A DNA stretch of 64,000 bases, taken from NCBI GenBank assembly GCA_020746995.1, contig JAGPXD010000004.1:4898001-4962000 (forward strand), written 5' to 3'. A program made the position numbers and the translations under genes. The stretch comes from Plectosphaerella cucumerina. Taxonomy: Eukaryota > Ascomycota > Sordariomycetes > Glomerellales > Plectosphaerellaceae. The notes beneath the pieces are model-generated. The model made no database searches and had not been told where the DNA came from. It saw only the letters and a list, made by a program, of their open reading frames with translations. The stretch's first letter is position 1; every line of letters starts with the position of its first letter. Shown piece by piece: positions 47,615 through 58,652 of the stretch.

Positions 47615-48922
47615 TCAAATCCGCCCCCGCGCCCTATCACATTCCTCCATGAACCGGTAGATCCCTTCCAGTCCATCAAACTCTTGTGAGCAATGCGTTC
47701 CTGAGCTGGTGTTCTCCGGAGACATGCTCTCGTACCCCTCTGGATCCGACAGCCAGGGGTTCTCGGCCATCTCGGCATGGATGAAGGCATCCTCCAAGAA
47801 CCCATCTTCGCTGTCCTCGGCGCCAAGGCCGGTGAGTGACCGCAGCGTGCCACCCGGCGACGTCAGCGTGTCAACTCCGTCGTCCTCCGGCGCGAGAGGG
47901 AACTTGAGCGCCATCGACACGCCCATGGCCACGTCAAATTCGGCGTCCTGGCCCACAATGCCGCGCTGGAGCCCAATGTCTTCGCACAGCCGCTCCACCG
48001 TCTGGGCATCGACGCCCGGGAACCGCACCCGCAGCGTACTGCCCCCCCTTTCGGTAGTGATGGGCAAGTCGCCTAAAATCGCCAGCCTTTTGAGGTCGGC
48101 GTATATCGTTGCCAGGTCCTTGAGTGCCCGTCCAAAGTCCTCAGACAGGACGTCCATGAGACCCTCGCGGTTGAGAGTGACGTCGTCGCCGCCAGCGAGA
48201 CCAGCGGGGAACTGGATGCCGGCCGCCGCCAGAGGGCTGAGAGCCGTGACGGTCGGGCTGAGGTTGAAGTCGACGAACGACCCGGGCTGGAAGCGGGACA
48301 TGCGCTCCATCTTGGCTGCCGTGTCCGCCTCGCACGCCGAAACGGCGCGGTAGCGCTTGTCGCCGCGCTCGTTGAGACCGTCGAATCTAGCCTTCTGTCC
48401 GGAGAGGAGGAAGGCCCTCATGGCCACACCAACGTTCTGCACGACCTGGGCCGGGGCAGCCGGCGTGTGCGAGAAGTAGCGGGCGCCCTTTGCGCCACCG
48501 CCGAGAGTGTAGCCGCCTTGGGTGCGCGGGAGCGCTCCGCCGGTCAGGTTCGGCCGGAGTGTGCTGGCGAAAGGGGCGCGGCCGGTGAACTGGCTCACAC
48601 GGCGGGCCGTCTGAGACGAAGGGAGCTGGGTGCGGTCGAAACGAGGGCCGGCGCCGTTGGTGCCCGACACCCAGCGGCGAACGGTCGTATGGACCTGGTT
48701 GTAGATTCGGGTGGAAGACCAGCGCCCGGAGCGCTTCTGTCGGAGAAAGGCGGTCGGGTGGACGGGGTGACGACCGCCAGAGGAAAGGTTGCGGGCCTGG
48801 ACGGTCTGGAGCTTGGAAGCACCACCCGCGAGCTTGGTACGTATGGTGTTTGTTGCATTCGTGGCGGCTGATCGGAGTAAGCGTAGGGCTACTGGAGCCC
48901 ATACGCCACCTGAGGCAGCCAT
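47615..48922 (-). CDS. Conserved-looking protein of unknown function, probably mitochondrial
   Basis: A single frame of 435 residues. The first 100 or so residues are rich in Arg, Ser, Ala and Thr and almost free of acidic residues (LRLLRSAATNATNTIRTKLAGG), which is the look of a mitochondrial presequence. The middle has soluble helices (KDLATIYADLKRLAILGDLPI, TVERLCEDIGLQRGIV). The C-terminus is acidic. I cannot name a family or active site. Similar fungal proteins are sometimes labelled casein kinase II beta 2-like in automatic annotation, but no CK2-beta zinc-finger motif (four Cys) is present, so I do not use that name. Confidence 0.7.
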   Translation of the reverse strand: MAASGGVWAPVALRLLRSAATNATNTIRTKLAGGASKLQTVQARNLSSGGRHPVHPTAFLRQKRSGRWSSTRIYNQVHTTVRRWVSGTNGAGPRFDRTQLPSSQTARRVSQFTGRAPFASTLRPNLTGGALPRTQGGYTLGGGAKGARYFSHTPAAPAQVVQNVGVAMRAFLLSGQKARFDGLNERGDKRYRAVSACEADTAAKMERMSRFQPGSFVDFNLSPTVTALSPLAAAGIQFPAGLAGGDDVTLNREGLMDVLSEDFGRALKDLATIYADLKRLAILGDLPITTERGGSTLRVRFPGVDAQTVERLCEDIGLQRGIVGQDAEFDVAMGVSMALKFPLAPEDDGVDTLTSPGGTLRSLTGLGAEDSEDGFLEDAFIHAEMAENPWLSDPEGYESMSPENTSSGTHCSQEFDGLEGIYRFMEECDRARGRI

Positions 48923-50557
48923 GATGGTGGTTTTTCGTCGACAAGGTCTCGTTTGAGGTTGTCTTGTTCAGAGGAAGAGAGACCTGGGGGGCGAGGGCGG
49001 GAGGACGCGGGATGCTTATACGTTGCGATAAGATAGGAGGAATTCGCCACGCGGCGATCTCGTCTGCACCGCCACATGATCTGGGTGGAGAAATGCAGCT
49101 AGGCCTGGAAGGGGCTAGCGCATTTTGGCTCTACCTAGAAAATCAGCGGCCGTGGGAATTTTTTCGAAGCTCTTCTTCTTCCCGCATCATCAGCTTCCAG
49201 AAAGCTTTCTCACGACGACCACACCGTCCAGGCAGTGCCTGCGACACGCCCACCGCGCGCTCAATTCCGAGCGCGGCGTGGGCGACGAGTTCTTGGTAAG
49301 CTTTGCATTTCTCTTCTTCGACTCCGTCCTCTAGATGATGACACTTTATACGAACAATCCAAAACATACTACCCCATGGTGATCCAAACATCTCTAGAAT
49401 TACACTGAACTAGAGCCTTTTTTCGCGTCTCGCCGCATTTCCTCGCAAGAGTCCAAGCTAACGCGCCAAAGCTCGCAGGTCTTCCGTTTGCAATTGCTGC
49501 CCTTTGCGCGCTCCGGCGCGTCGCCATCATGCTCTCCAAAAGGTTTGTTCTTCCCACCGCCCTGAGCCAACACATCCAACCCCCCGCTCGTGTGATGATC
49601 ACTTCGACACCACAGGGATTCCTCATGCAGAATATATAATGTTGAATCCGGTGCAAAAAGTTTCAGCCTTGTCTGATCCGAGCTTTTGCCAACCTTGCTA
49701 CTTTGCAAACACTTTCACGAGCCTCAGCTAACCAGCCCGCTCCAGGTACTTTCACGCTCTCGCACTCCCTTCCCCCAAGCCACCCTTCGCAGACCACTAT
49801 GAGGAAATATGAACGACAGGCGGACAAAACGAACCAACCCGGCCGCCCGTTAGTAGCAGCGAGGACGTACAACCCACGTGGCGGGCGGTTCGGCGCGGCT
49901 TCTTGTTGAAAACTCGTCAGCTGATCGTGGTCACTTTTGCTACCTTTTTCTTTTCCGGTGCTTCACCTGCGCGAGAGCCCGAGGCTGACTCGCAGCAGGT
50001 AAATAGAACATCCGTCATTTTGACACGATCCGCTCGAAAATGATGAAATGTCTTTTCAATTGTATTCACACTATGTGACTGTCTTCGCCTCGGCGAGACA
50101 GGAATGAACGCATTCAAACACTTGCTGATACGAGGTACTTGCCCACCGGTTGTTCTTGGTGTCCGTCCATGACTAACGACTCTCAGCTTCGTCTTCTGTT
50201 GTGCTGCATTCTTGACGATGAATCGTTGCTGACGACCAGCGGGTAGATTTTGCGTCGAACCTGTCTGCCACTGACCTCGTTCCCCCATGGTAAGCCTTCT
50301 CTCCCGCATCCCCACGCCCTTGTTACATGATGATCCCCTTTTTTAATGTTCTATCACATCTGAAAATTCATGATTGATAAAAATATGTTTCACCTTGGAG
50401 AACTGATCCCACACCTCATCATACACTCTTGCGCACGTTCATGAGGATCACCCGCTGACATGCACAGAAGGTACCAAGCATCAGCGTTGATTTTCGGTCC
50501 GCTCTACATATATAATTGAAGAAGTTTTCATGTTCCATCATCGTTTGCCTCGTGCCT
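48923..50557. other. Intergenic, about 1.6 kb, no gene seen
   Basis: Tandem minus-strand gap. It contains the promoter of the mitochondrial-type gene and the AT-richer 3' region of the PI-PLC gene (50320-50540). No open frame has family resemblance. Confidence 0.4.
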
Positions 50558-51961
50558 CTATTTCAGCTTCAGCCTGGCGTTCCACCCGACAATGCACCTG
50601 ATCAGGTCCCAGTCGCCGTGCGCGCCGACCCAATCGGTCACCACAATCCCCGTTGCCGCGTCACCAGCCTTGAGCTTCTTGGGACCCTTGCCGTCGTCGG
50701 CGTGGACCATGCACAAGTACTCGATGACGGCCGGGTTGACCTTTGCGGCGATGCGCTCGGGCCAGCACGACGCGTTGAAGAAGTTGCTGGCCGAGAGGAA
50801 GTTGACGAAGAAGGGCGGCACCTTGGCGTCCTTTGAGCTCGGCAGCGTAAACATCTGCTCGGCGGCGCGCTCGAGCTGGGCGTGCGAGTAGTTGATCTTC
50901 TTTTCAATGTTTGTGCTCTGGTCAATTTCGTAAAAGTCCTGGACGCGAACCAGGCCGGAACCGCACTTGCCGTCCTCGCAGTTGTCGGGCCAGGAGGAGG
51001 CATCAATGCCGAAGCCGTTGCCGTCGTTCTCCGACTTGCGCACCTCGTCGGCGAGGCCGAAGCGGCGCATGAGGACGATCTTGCCGCGGGCCTCACCGAG
51101 GGTCGGGATGGACGAGCGCGTCCACCAGGCGTCCTTCTTGGACTTGACGTAGCGGTCGCGAAGGTAGCGCGACATGTCCTGGTCGGTGGCCTTGCCGGTG
51201 CCCTCGCGCTTGAGAGACATGATGAGCGTCTCGGAGGGATTGGCCTCGAGGAAGCCGTACACAACGTTGAGCAGGTCGGCGAACCACTTTGTGCCGGTCA
51301 GCGAGATGGGGAAGACCGAGTGGACGAGGGCGAGATTGTCGTTGTCCGGGGTGGCCGACACGCGAATATCGAAGAAGCGCACTCCAGCCTCGAGCTGGTC
51401 CTGGATGTCGACAGACTGGCAGCGCACAGAGGGCAAGGCCGTGTAGCAGGTGGGCGAGTTGTGGGTGCCGGGGATGGAAAGCGACGACAGCGGGTAGTCA
51501 TCCCGGATCTCGCGCATCCAGGCGTGGTGGTTAGTCGACGAGATGATGGCAAGGAAGTTGTGGCGCTGGATGTAGACGGCCGTCAGCTCCCGCTTGTCGT
51601 CCTTGTCAAGGCGGCGGAGCACGGAGGACTGGTCGTTGGGCGAGGGCACGTCGACCTCGTAGCGCTTGCCCGTGACCTCGAACTGCAGACGGACGATGTC
51701 CTTCTCGGGCTCGGGAGCCTCAATGTCGGTCGTCTGCGCGGCGAACTTGTCAATCTTGACATCGACGTCCTTGGTGTCCCGGGCGTCGCCCTCGGGCCTG
51801 GTCTCACTGGTGCTGAAGTTTGTGGCGTTGAGCATCGACGTGATGGTACCGAGGGTGTTGGACAGCATATTGCCCGTGCCGACCTGCTTGGCGCCGAAGC
51901 GCTCGACGCGCTTGAGCACCAGGGTCTCGGTGGTGATGTTGCGAATGGTGAGCTTGGCCAT
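50558..51961 (-). CDS. PI-PLC X-domain phospholipase, bacterial type
   Basis: Single exon, 467 residues, starting at the first ATG (51961); the frame is open upstream but without ATG. After an N-terminal region of about 150 residues that may be C2- or beta-sandwich-like, the X domain begins at SLSIPGTHNSPTCY with catalytic His167. EAGVRFFDIR follows and then LVHSVFP with the second His214. Together these are the two general acid/base histidines of metal-independent phosphatidylinositol-specific phospholipase C. No Y, PH or EF-hand domain is present, so it is the small bacterial-like class. No signal peptide is seen, so it is likely cytosolic. It cleaves phosphoinositide head groups by family knowledge. 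Confidence 0.88.
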   Translation of the reverse strand: MAKLTIRNITTETLVLKRVERFGAKQVGTGNMLSNTLGTITSMLNATNFSTSETRPEGDARDTKDVDVKIDKFAAQTTDIEAPEPEKDIVRLQFEVTGKRYEVDVPSPNDQSSVLRRLDKDDKRELTAVYIQRHNFLAIISSTNHHAWMREIRDDYPLSSLSIPGTHNSPTCYTALPSVRCQSVDIQDQLEAGVRFFDIRVSATPDNDNLALVHSVFPISLTGTKWFADLLNVVYGFLEANPSETLIMSLKREGTGKATDQDMSRYLRDRYVKSKKDAWWTRSSIPTLGEARGKIVLMRRFGLADEVRKSENDGNGFGIDASSWPDNCEDGKCGSGLVRVQDFYEIDQSTNIEKKINYSHAQLERAAEQMFTLPSSKDAKVPPFFVNFLSASNFFNASCWPERIAAKVNPAVIEYLCMVHADDGKGPKKLKAGDAATGIVVTDWVGAHGDWDLIRCIVGWNARLKLK

Positions 51962-52609
51962 GATGGGCGGTTGATGGGCTGAAGTGGTGCAGAAGCTGCT
52001 CGTGTGCGGGGGTTTCACGACAGAGACGGTCCAGGCTGTGCGGGTTGTCCAGCAGAGAATTGGACGAGAGAGAAACAATTGCCTCAGTGAGCGAGGCGGA
52101 TGAGCGAGAAGCTATAGCTGGCTGGAGCTGGGTAGGGAGGAGACTCGGAGGGGGAGCATACGTCAACCGAAAGCTTGCGGTGGAGCTTCAGCTTAGGTTG
52201 AGTCTTGGTGCGTCGCGGTGATGCGTTGGGGTTCGGACGACAGCGGCATTGGGGAGCTTCTCAAGCCCCTCTCCAAGAGCCGGAGAGGCCGTAGATCCGT
52301 CGTGCAGATCTGGCGTCGCGGCAGACACTTGCCATTGGCTACTGAAGCGGGCGACGACGCCCAGTCGAGCCGAACAAACCTTGAGCAGCTGAGGGCATTG
52401 GTTCCAGGCCGTCAGCGGGATATGCTCAGGAGGGCAGGGGTTTCGTTGCCCTTGATAGCCTCGAATTCAATTTCCATTTGAGTAGCAGAAGAAGCGGCCG
52501 CGGCAAAATCAATGGCTGGAAGTAACTCCAAGCTCACCTCAACTCACATTTCCCCTCTTCTTGTGATGGAGCATTAAAGGACAAAAGGCAAAAAAGAATT
52601 GATGACGTG
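51962..52609. other. Intergenic, about 0.65 kb, no gene seen
   Basis: Promoter region of the PI-PLC gene. The far end is AT-rich and abuts the tRNA gene. Confidence 0.4.
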
Positions 52610-52700
52610 GGCGCCATCCGGGGATTGAACCCGGGACCTCTCGCAAGCAATGCTTCAGGGTGGACCCTAAGCGAGAATCATACCACTAGACCAACGGCGC
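52610..52700 (-). tRNA. tRNA-Pro (anticodon AGG) with a 19-base intron
   Basis: Read on the minus strand, the 91-base span folds as a tRNA. The acceptor stem GCGCCGT pairs with ATGGCGC. The D region is TGGTCTAGTGG and the T arm GGTTCAATCCCCG with CCCGG flanks. The anticodon stem CTCGC/GCGAG encloses loop TTAGGG(T), which gives anticodon AGG for proline. An intron of about 19 bases (52646-52664) sits one base after the anticodon, the canonical position 37/38. The body closely follows the layout of eukaryotic nuclear tRNA-Pro. The CCA end is not encoded, as expected. Confidence 0.92.
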
Positions 52701-53141
52701 GCTGTTAGACATCCCCGATTGTGATCAGGGGCCGGTCGATGGGAATTCGCCGAGAAATGCAGTTTATAACGGCTGTCTCCCTCTGTGGGAACAAACCTCA
52801 AACTCTGCCCCAACCATCATCCCTATGTCTCATCACCATCGTCACGCAGCGCAGCCCAAACATATTTCAAAAACAATGTGCATCCCACTTGGAGACATCG
52901 ATCGCATGATCACATCTCTCATCTTATCGTCCGAGTACATCTCGAGTGAACGTGGCTCAGCATACGCATTACTCAAAGGCTAACCCTGTACAATTGGTGA
53001 CAACCCATACTCCGTCATGAACCGTGCCGCCTGGCACAGCCCACATCATCATGGCTCAAATCATGAGCGTGGGTAAGGTACTGTTCCCCATCATCTGCGC
53101 CGTGCCTAAAGCAGAAAAAAGAAGAAGGGGGAAAAGCAGGT
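52701..53141. other. Intergenic, about 0.44 kb, no gene seen
   Basis: Sequence upstream of the tRNA gene and downstream of the 260-residue gene; no feature seen. Confidence 0.4.
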
Positions 53142-53924
53142 CTATGCCTCCCCTCCCGTCCTCCGCCTCTTCGGTGGTGGCTCATTCTCAACTGCTGCCA
53201 GTGCACACCTCCTCTGCTCGATGACTGACGCACTCGATCCAGCGACGGTCGATCCCGTGCTTCCTGCAATCATTCCTCCACCTACACTCGCCAGACGTTG
53301 TCTCATGACCGCATGCCTTGCGTTCATGATGTCCATGACGGCCGCTTCGGTGCCGAGGACGTTGTTGGCCCCCTCGACGGTGATACCGGCATCGACCTCG
53401 ATCCGTATCGGCCGTGGCCGGCCGTCCTGGTCAATCATGGGGATGCCATCGCCTGTGACACTTCCCTTCTTGAACGCCTCGACAATGGCCTCGGCGATCG
53501 ACTTGGCCTGGTCGGCCGGTGTGTACGGGAGCGCGATCACGTTGTTATCCCGTGCCACGTTGATGCGTGCGGAGATGCGGAGGTTGATGGGTGACAGCTC
53601 CTCGTACGGCTCCTCGTCCGGGTCGGGCGATGATACCCGGTGCCTTGGTGTAGACGCTGGCAATGGCATGGGCATGGAACGCAAACGTTGCACCAGGTTT
53701 GGGTTGGCCCCGAAGAGGGCGGCAATGTCGTCCTGCAGCCGCGAGCGTAGTGGTGGTGTGTAGGCTGGCGGCGGGTCCTGGTCGTTGGACTCGGCGCTGT
53801 CCTTGGGCACGTCATCTGCGGCGAGGTCGAGGCGGCCGAGGGAAGGTAGCGATGATGCTGGTAGTTGTGTCTGGCGCAGTGGCCTTGGGTTGAGGAAAAC
53901 AGGTGATGATTCTGGAGTGGCCAT
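53142..53924 (-). CDS. Conserved-looking fungal protein of unknown function
   Basis: Single exon, 260 residues. The N-terminal 90 residues are Pro/Ser-rich and probably disordered (PPPAYTPPLRSRLQ contains a PPAY-type motif, which WW domains of Rsp5-class ubiquitin ligases bind). The middle (NLRISARINVARDNNVIALPY, then AKSIAEAIVEAFKK and IRIEVDAGITVEGANNVLG) looks like a compact alpha/beta domain. The C-terminus ends in PPPKRRRT, a possible nuclear signal. I do not recognise the family. The ATG at 53924 opens the frame and precedes MATPESSPVFLNPR, a plausible start. Confidence 0.65.
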   Translation of the reverse strand: MATPESSPVFLNPRPLRQTQLPASSLPSLGRLDLAADDVPKDSAESNDQDPPPAYTPPLRSRLQDDIAALFGANPNLVQRLRSMPMPLPASTPRHRVSSPDPDEEPYEELSPINLRISARINVARDNNVIALPYTPADQAKSIAEAIVEAFKKGSVTGDGIPMIDQDGRPRPIRIEVDAGITVEGANNVLGTEAAVMDIMNARHAVMRQRLASVGGGMIAGSTGSTVAGSSASVIEQRRCALAAVENEPPPKRRRTGGEA

Positions 53925-56900
53925 GATTTATTCGTGGGTGTGTATCTGAAGAGTAGTGGTGGTGATGGATGAGTCCAACCTTGGATATGACCAGATACAG
54001 GTGTATGATGTGGTCGGTAGATGAGATCGATGCAGACGACTGACTTGGTTCCAGAATCACTGATCATGAACCCTTGGACTTACACATCGCTGGGGGAAGA
54101 GCCCATTATATGTCCCGAGGTGGAGGGGGGCACGCTCCGGGGTGGGCCGCTCCAGAGACAGTGTTGCAAACCCAAAAGTGCCACCCCTGCCGAAGCGGAG
54201 CGCCAGGCATTCTATCCGCGTGTTGCACCACCGAACAAGGCAAGCCAGACGGCAGCCAAAAATCTTCAGCACGGCACAGCTGCGTTTGCACTGCAGGCAG
54301 CCGATCCGGCGCAGAAGCCCCCTTGAGAGGGGGGCGTGGGGTGCCGCCAAGGAGGGGTGTGTCGCTCGGCCGGCCGGTGTTCCCAGCATTGTGGGTTCTG
54401 GGGCTCGGCAGGCTGCGTAGCGCCCATCACCAGGGGAGGGCTACCATGGACGAGGGACTGCAGGGGCAGGAGGTGTGGCTCGGCTGCACGACAATAGGGG
54501 AAAGAAAGGCGCCCACCCTGGCCATGGTCCCGGAGGGGATGCCCTCCATGAGTATCGGACGCGTCGAGAATACATTCACAGGGTGGTCGTCCGTCCCTCT
54601 CCCAACGGGGAGGTTATTCATCTTCAGAGGGCTCACCCTCGGCGGCCCCTCTTTGACGCCAACGGCCGGGCCGTGGTTGTGCTGCTCTCTCCTCTCCCCT
54701 CCTTCCCCCCCTGGCAGAGGATGCGGCATGGTCTATTCATGCACGCAGCCGTTGTTGACATTGTGTGCTGTCTCGGGTATTGTGGGCGGGTCAGGACGCC
54801 TCAATAGAAAGAGAGAAAAAGGTCGATTTCTACCTAGGACCAAGTCGCCGTAACCGCTGGAGTTCGTCATGGCTCGGTCAGCCGAGAAGGGAGGCTTGGG
54901 GGGGTACCGAAGCTGCCAGGTGCCTCATCCCAGACCGTCCGCTAAGAGTAGATCGGCGTGGAAGCTAAAGTAGCTGTCCAGGCGGATGGATCCATCCCAT
55001 GCAATCTCTCTCGGCCGGGAGGGCGTTGCGGTATTGGGACGACAATGGGAGGGGGCGTGTGATGCGAGCTGGACATGGTGTCATCCGGCGTATTGAACGA
55101 GGGCTTCGGTGCCAGCAACCCGTCTTATTGGTGCCTCTTCCGCTGTCAGCTGCCGGGCCGCAATGAATAATGCCTCCAGGGTGTCGATGTGTTCGTTGGG
55201 CTCCGATTGAAATGGATGGGCCATCACCACCCTCTGCGGCCAGGCCAACAGACAGACCAGACGCAAGACATGACACGACGGAAGTACCCCGGTGCCGTCT
55301 GCCCGGGGGCGGGCGGTAGAATGGCAAGATGGCAGAGGGCAGACACCCCACCCCCCATTGTTCTCAGACCGGCAGGCAGCCCGTGCCCAGCCTCTTCCTG
55401 GCCGTCGGCCGACCCTTGATGGGCGAGAAGCGCCTCTCGCGACCAAGAAGGGCGGGCACCTTGGTCGTGGAGGATGCTGGCGCCGCGTCTTCTTCCTATT
55501 GTTGTGGGGCCGGCTTCCCATTGTTGTCGAAAAAAGGCCGTGGGGCCTTCCTATTGTGCACCCGAAAAGGACTAGCGCCCGGATTGGCGGACCCGCTCAG
55601 CCCGGCGGGAACATGCCGCCGCGACAACCAGCGCATCGGTGTCTCAAACTCTCTCTCCCAGGCCCCCCCCCTTGAGCCCCCTCCGACCTCAACCTCACTC
55701 CGCTCCCGTGCCTTCATGTCGCCTCGCCTCACCCCGACGCCCGTGGAATCATTCGAGGGTTCTCCCCCTCCCTCGCTCGCGCTCCCAGGACCATCGCCCT
55801 GGGTTGCACGATGGCGCACCCCTAAACCATCCCCGTGAGACGTCGGCCAACTTGCAGGCCATTTGCGGCCCTCGGCGTACTTGATCATCGTCAACTCGTG
55901 AGCTTCGTCGCGGAACCGGCGGTCTGGTTTGCCGAGAATCTTCTCCCGGGGGGGAAGAGAGAGGGACGGACCACTTTGCCGAGGCGCATGACACCCCTCC
56001 GAACGGGCAGCCGAACGACACGAGGTCCAGCCAACACCAGTGGCCGGGCGGGTGAACACCCATGCCTCCCCGGCCTCGCCTGTCTCTGGCTCGATCATCA
56101 GTCCATGTCTAACGCTGCAAAGACATGACTCTCTGTGCCACACTCCAACACGACGGAGAAAGCTCCGAGCCCTTTCTGACTGGTCTGACTGGCCAGCGGC
56201 TTATCACATTGCACGAAACCGGCCATGTCCAGCACCAACAGAACAACCCATCTTGTCATCCCGCCGACTTTCTAGCTCCAGCTCCAGCCTGCATCCCACA
56301 TTGCAATCTCACTACTGCGAATGATGTTGTTTCTTTTCCCAGGACGGCCGTTCATCTCACCCCTTCCCCCTTCCCCCTTCCCCCTTCCCCCTTCCCCCTT
56401 CCCCCTTCCCCCTCCATTGTCTTCATCATCCCACGTCACCTGGTCCGTCCCGGGCCTCACTCGGACCTACCTTTGTGGCCGACCGCCTCCTTTCCTCCCC
56501 CCTGACCCTCGGCCATGATGCCGCCCCCAACATTGTACCTTGTTCCCTCCTACCGTCTTTATTGTGACGACACACGAAAGCAACGGCTTCCGGTACGCTC
56601 ATCCTATTCAAACGGCTTTTTTGCCCACGAGAGTAACAACAAGACATCAAACTTCCTCCTTCTCGAGCCGGAGAAACCCGGTCATCGTGTCTGAATAGCA
56701 TCTAAATAAAGCAAACACCCCACGGTCTAACCTCCCCGGGGGGCAATACCCCTCTTCTCGTCCTGGTAGCGCCAACCGTCCACGGCCAACTTTAATCACG
56801 TCAGAAACCCGTTGACCCGTCGTCCTGGATCGACGCTGTGGCCACCTCCTACCCAGTTCCTCACTCCTCGGCTTGTTCCCAAAGCATGCGTGCGGGCCAC

Positions 56901-58652
56901 GCCGCAGCCATCTTCAGCCCCTTCAATACCCTCCGAGCCGGCCAGCGCCGGACCACCCCTAAAAAGCCACAAGTCTGCCCTCTCGGCAGCCCATCTCCGC
57001 GGGACGAGGTATGGCCGCCTGTAGTCCTGTCCCGGTAACCAGAGCCTCGGGGCATGCAGTGACACCGACCCGAGGGATGCTCCGGATCGGCAATTCCTCT
57101 TGTTTGCTCTCCCGTCAAAGGCGAAGCAAGTTTCTACCCCGATCCTGCAGTGACATACTTCCTGCGTTTTCCTTTGTCTCACACTCCACTCCATACTCGT
57201 ATTTCCCCGTCGCTAGACACAATGTTTCGGCATCTTTTTTCGTGGCAGCTGTCACATAGCAGCGAGACATCGAGGTACGCAGTTCTGAACAAGGTTTGCG
57301 ACAGTCTGAGGTCCTACATCGCGTCTGTCTTATCTGGTGCCTGCCGGGAAACCAGGTTCTCGTCTTTTTGCTGCCCGGCAAAAGCACCCTATGATGCCGG
57401 ATCGGGAGGGAGAGAGGGCAGAACCTTGTCTCGGGTCTCATCATGCAGACGCACACCCTGGGTCTCGACCCCCTAACGATGAGGGGCCTGAGAGTGCTTG
57501 GCTGCAAGCAGCGTGGCAGAAGATGAGCACATCTCCCCTTTCTGGGGCCAGTCGGTGGCCGCCGTTGGGAGGAAGACCGGCCGTGCCGTCACATGCGCCT
57601 TTTTTCCACCCGTCGATCGTCAGACTTGTCTCCGTCAGCCGTGCCACTCGAGCAATGATCGAGGTAGAGGTGCTTGCAGAAGGACCTGCCAGGAGCATAG
57701 ACGCCATTCATGGATAGTAAGAGGGCGTGGTGTTCACCGGATGGTGGCACTCGTGAGTCCGTCCACCCGTCCCTCCAACTCAATGCTCGCCGGCGGAGCG
57801 AGCCGTCACGACTCAGACCAAGTCACCCAAGGCTCCGCATTCCCCGGCTGTGAGAACCCCAGCCGCCGGCCGACGTCCTCGGCGACGTCAGCTCCTCCCT
57901 TGCTACATCGGATGTCGCACACGCGGTGGTCCGCCGACGTCGCACACAGCAGCATCAACCCATGCACATCACATGTCGAGCGGTGGTTTGGAGTCATTTG
58001 CTTGTCTATCCGAGAGTAGCAAGCCATCTATCGCCTCCTGTCCAGGTGCTCCCAGCACCTTCCTCCCCATCTCGAAGGGATCCGATGGGCCTTGCGGTCC
58101 ATCATCTCCCGTCCTTTCCTCCGGCCAAGGAGTCTTCTGCAAAGGTTGAGACCGGCCGGATAACCAGGAACGAAAAGATGTTGAAGTTCTTTTGTTTCCC
58201 TGTTAACGCCGATGTAAATGCCTTTCCTTCCGTTTGGTGGGTTGGGGTATAAAAAACGCTGATCTGATGCCGCGTTTCTTTTCTGTCGTGAAGAAGATCC
58301 GAATGCAGGGACTCCCGCTTCCCTCCCACGCCGTGTGCCACCCCGTAGCCACATCTACCCCTCAGAGATCTTGTCTTTGTTGAAAGACGCCAACCACTCC
58401 GAGATTTTGTTCCGCTCTCCCAGATCGCGGGAACATAGAAAAAGAAACCAGAAAAACCAAGAGCTTCATTAGAGAGTTTGCCTTACCCGTGTAAAAAAGG
58501 CGGGAATTCGGGTTTCGTTGAGAACCGTTGCGCCATGTCTGATAGCCTGCCCGAGAGTCGACTGTAGAAAAAAAGCATGAAAACGTCTATTCATAGCAAT
58601 GCAGGCAGCTTGTTGAACGCTGCCTGAGGGATGTCCATGGGCTCGACTCCAT
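53925..58652. other. Gene-empty stretch of 4.7 kb, GC-rich
   Basis: This is the longest stretch with no gene I can support. Many open frames exist because the DNA is GC-rich, but their products are low-complexity and resemble nothing. It contains a TTCCCCC minisatellite (56360-56413) and several G- or C-runs. It lies downstream of the SAM synthetase stop, so its right end (about 58100-58650) probably holds that gene's 3' untranslated region. Its left end holds the promoter of the 260-residue gene. A non-coding RNA, a decayed repeat or a fast-evolving gene cannot be excluded. Confidence 0.45.
56360..56413. repeat. TTCCCCC minisatellite
   Basis: About seven tandem copies of the seven-base unit TTCCCCC in 54 bases, almost perfect. 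It is not the fungal telomere unit (TTAGGG/CCCTAA). Confidence 0.85.

Noticed and set aside
47615..48922. Casein kinase II beta subunit
   Set aside because: The four-Cys zinc motif of CK2 beta is absent and the N-terminus looks mitochondrial.
50882..51982. Plus-strand open frame of 366 codons
   Set aside because: Antisense shadow of the PI-PLC gene.
54074..54853. Plus-strand open frame of 259 codons in the empty stretch
   Set aside because: Gly/Arg/Pro-rich, no recognisable domain, no start context or splice support; likely chance in GC-rich DNA.
56360..56413. Telomere-like or CRISPR-like repeat
   Set aside because: The seven-base tandem unit is TTCCCCC, not TTAGGG, and there are no spacers.
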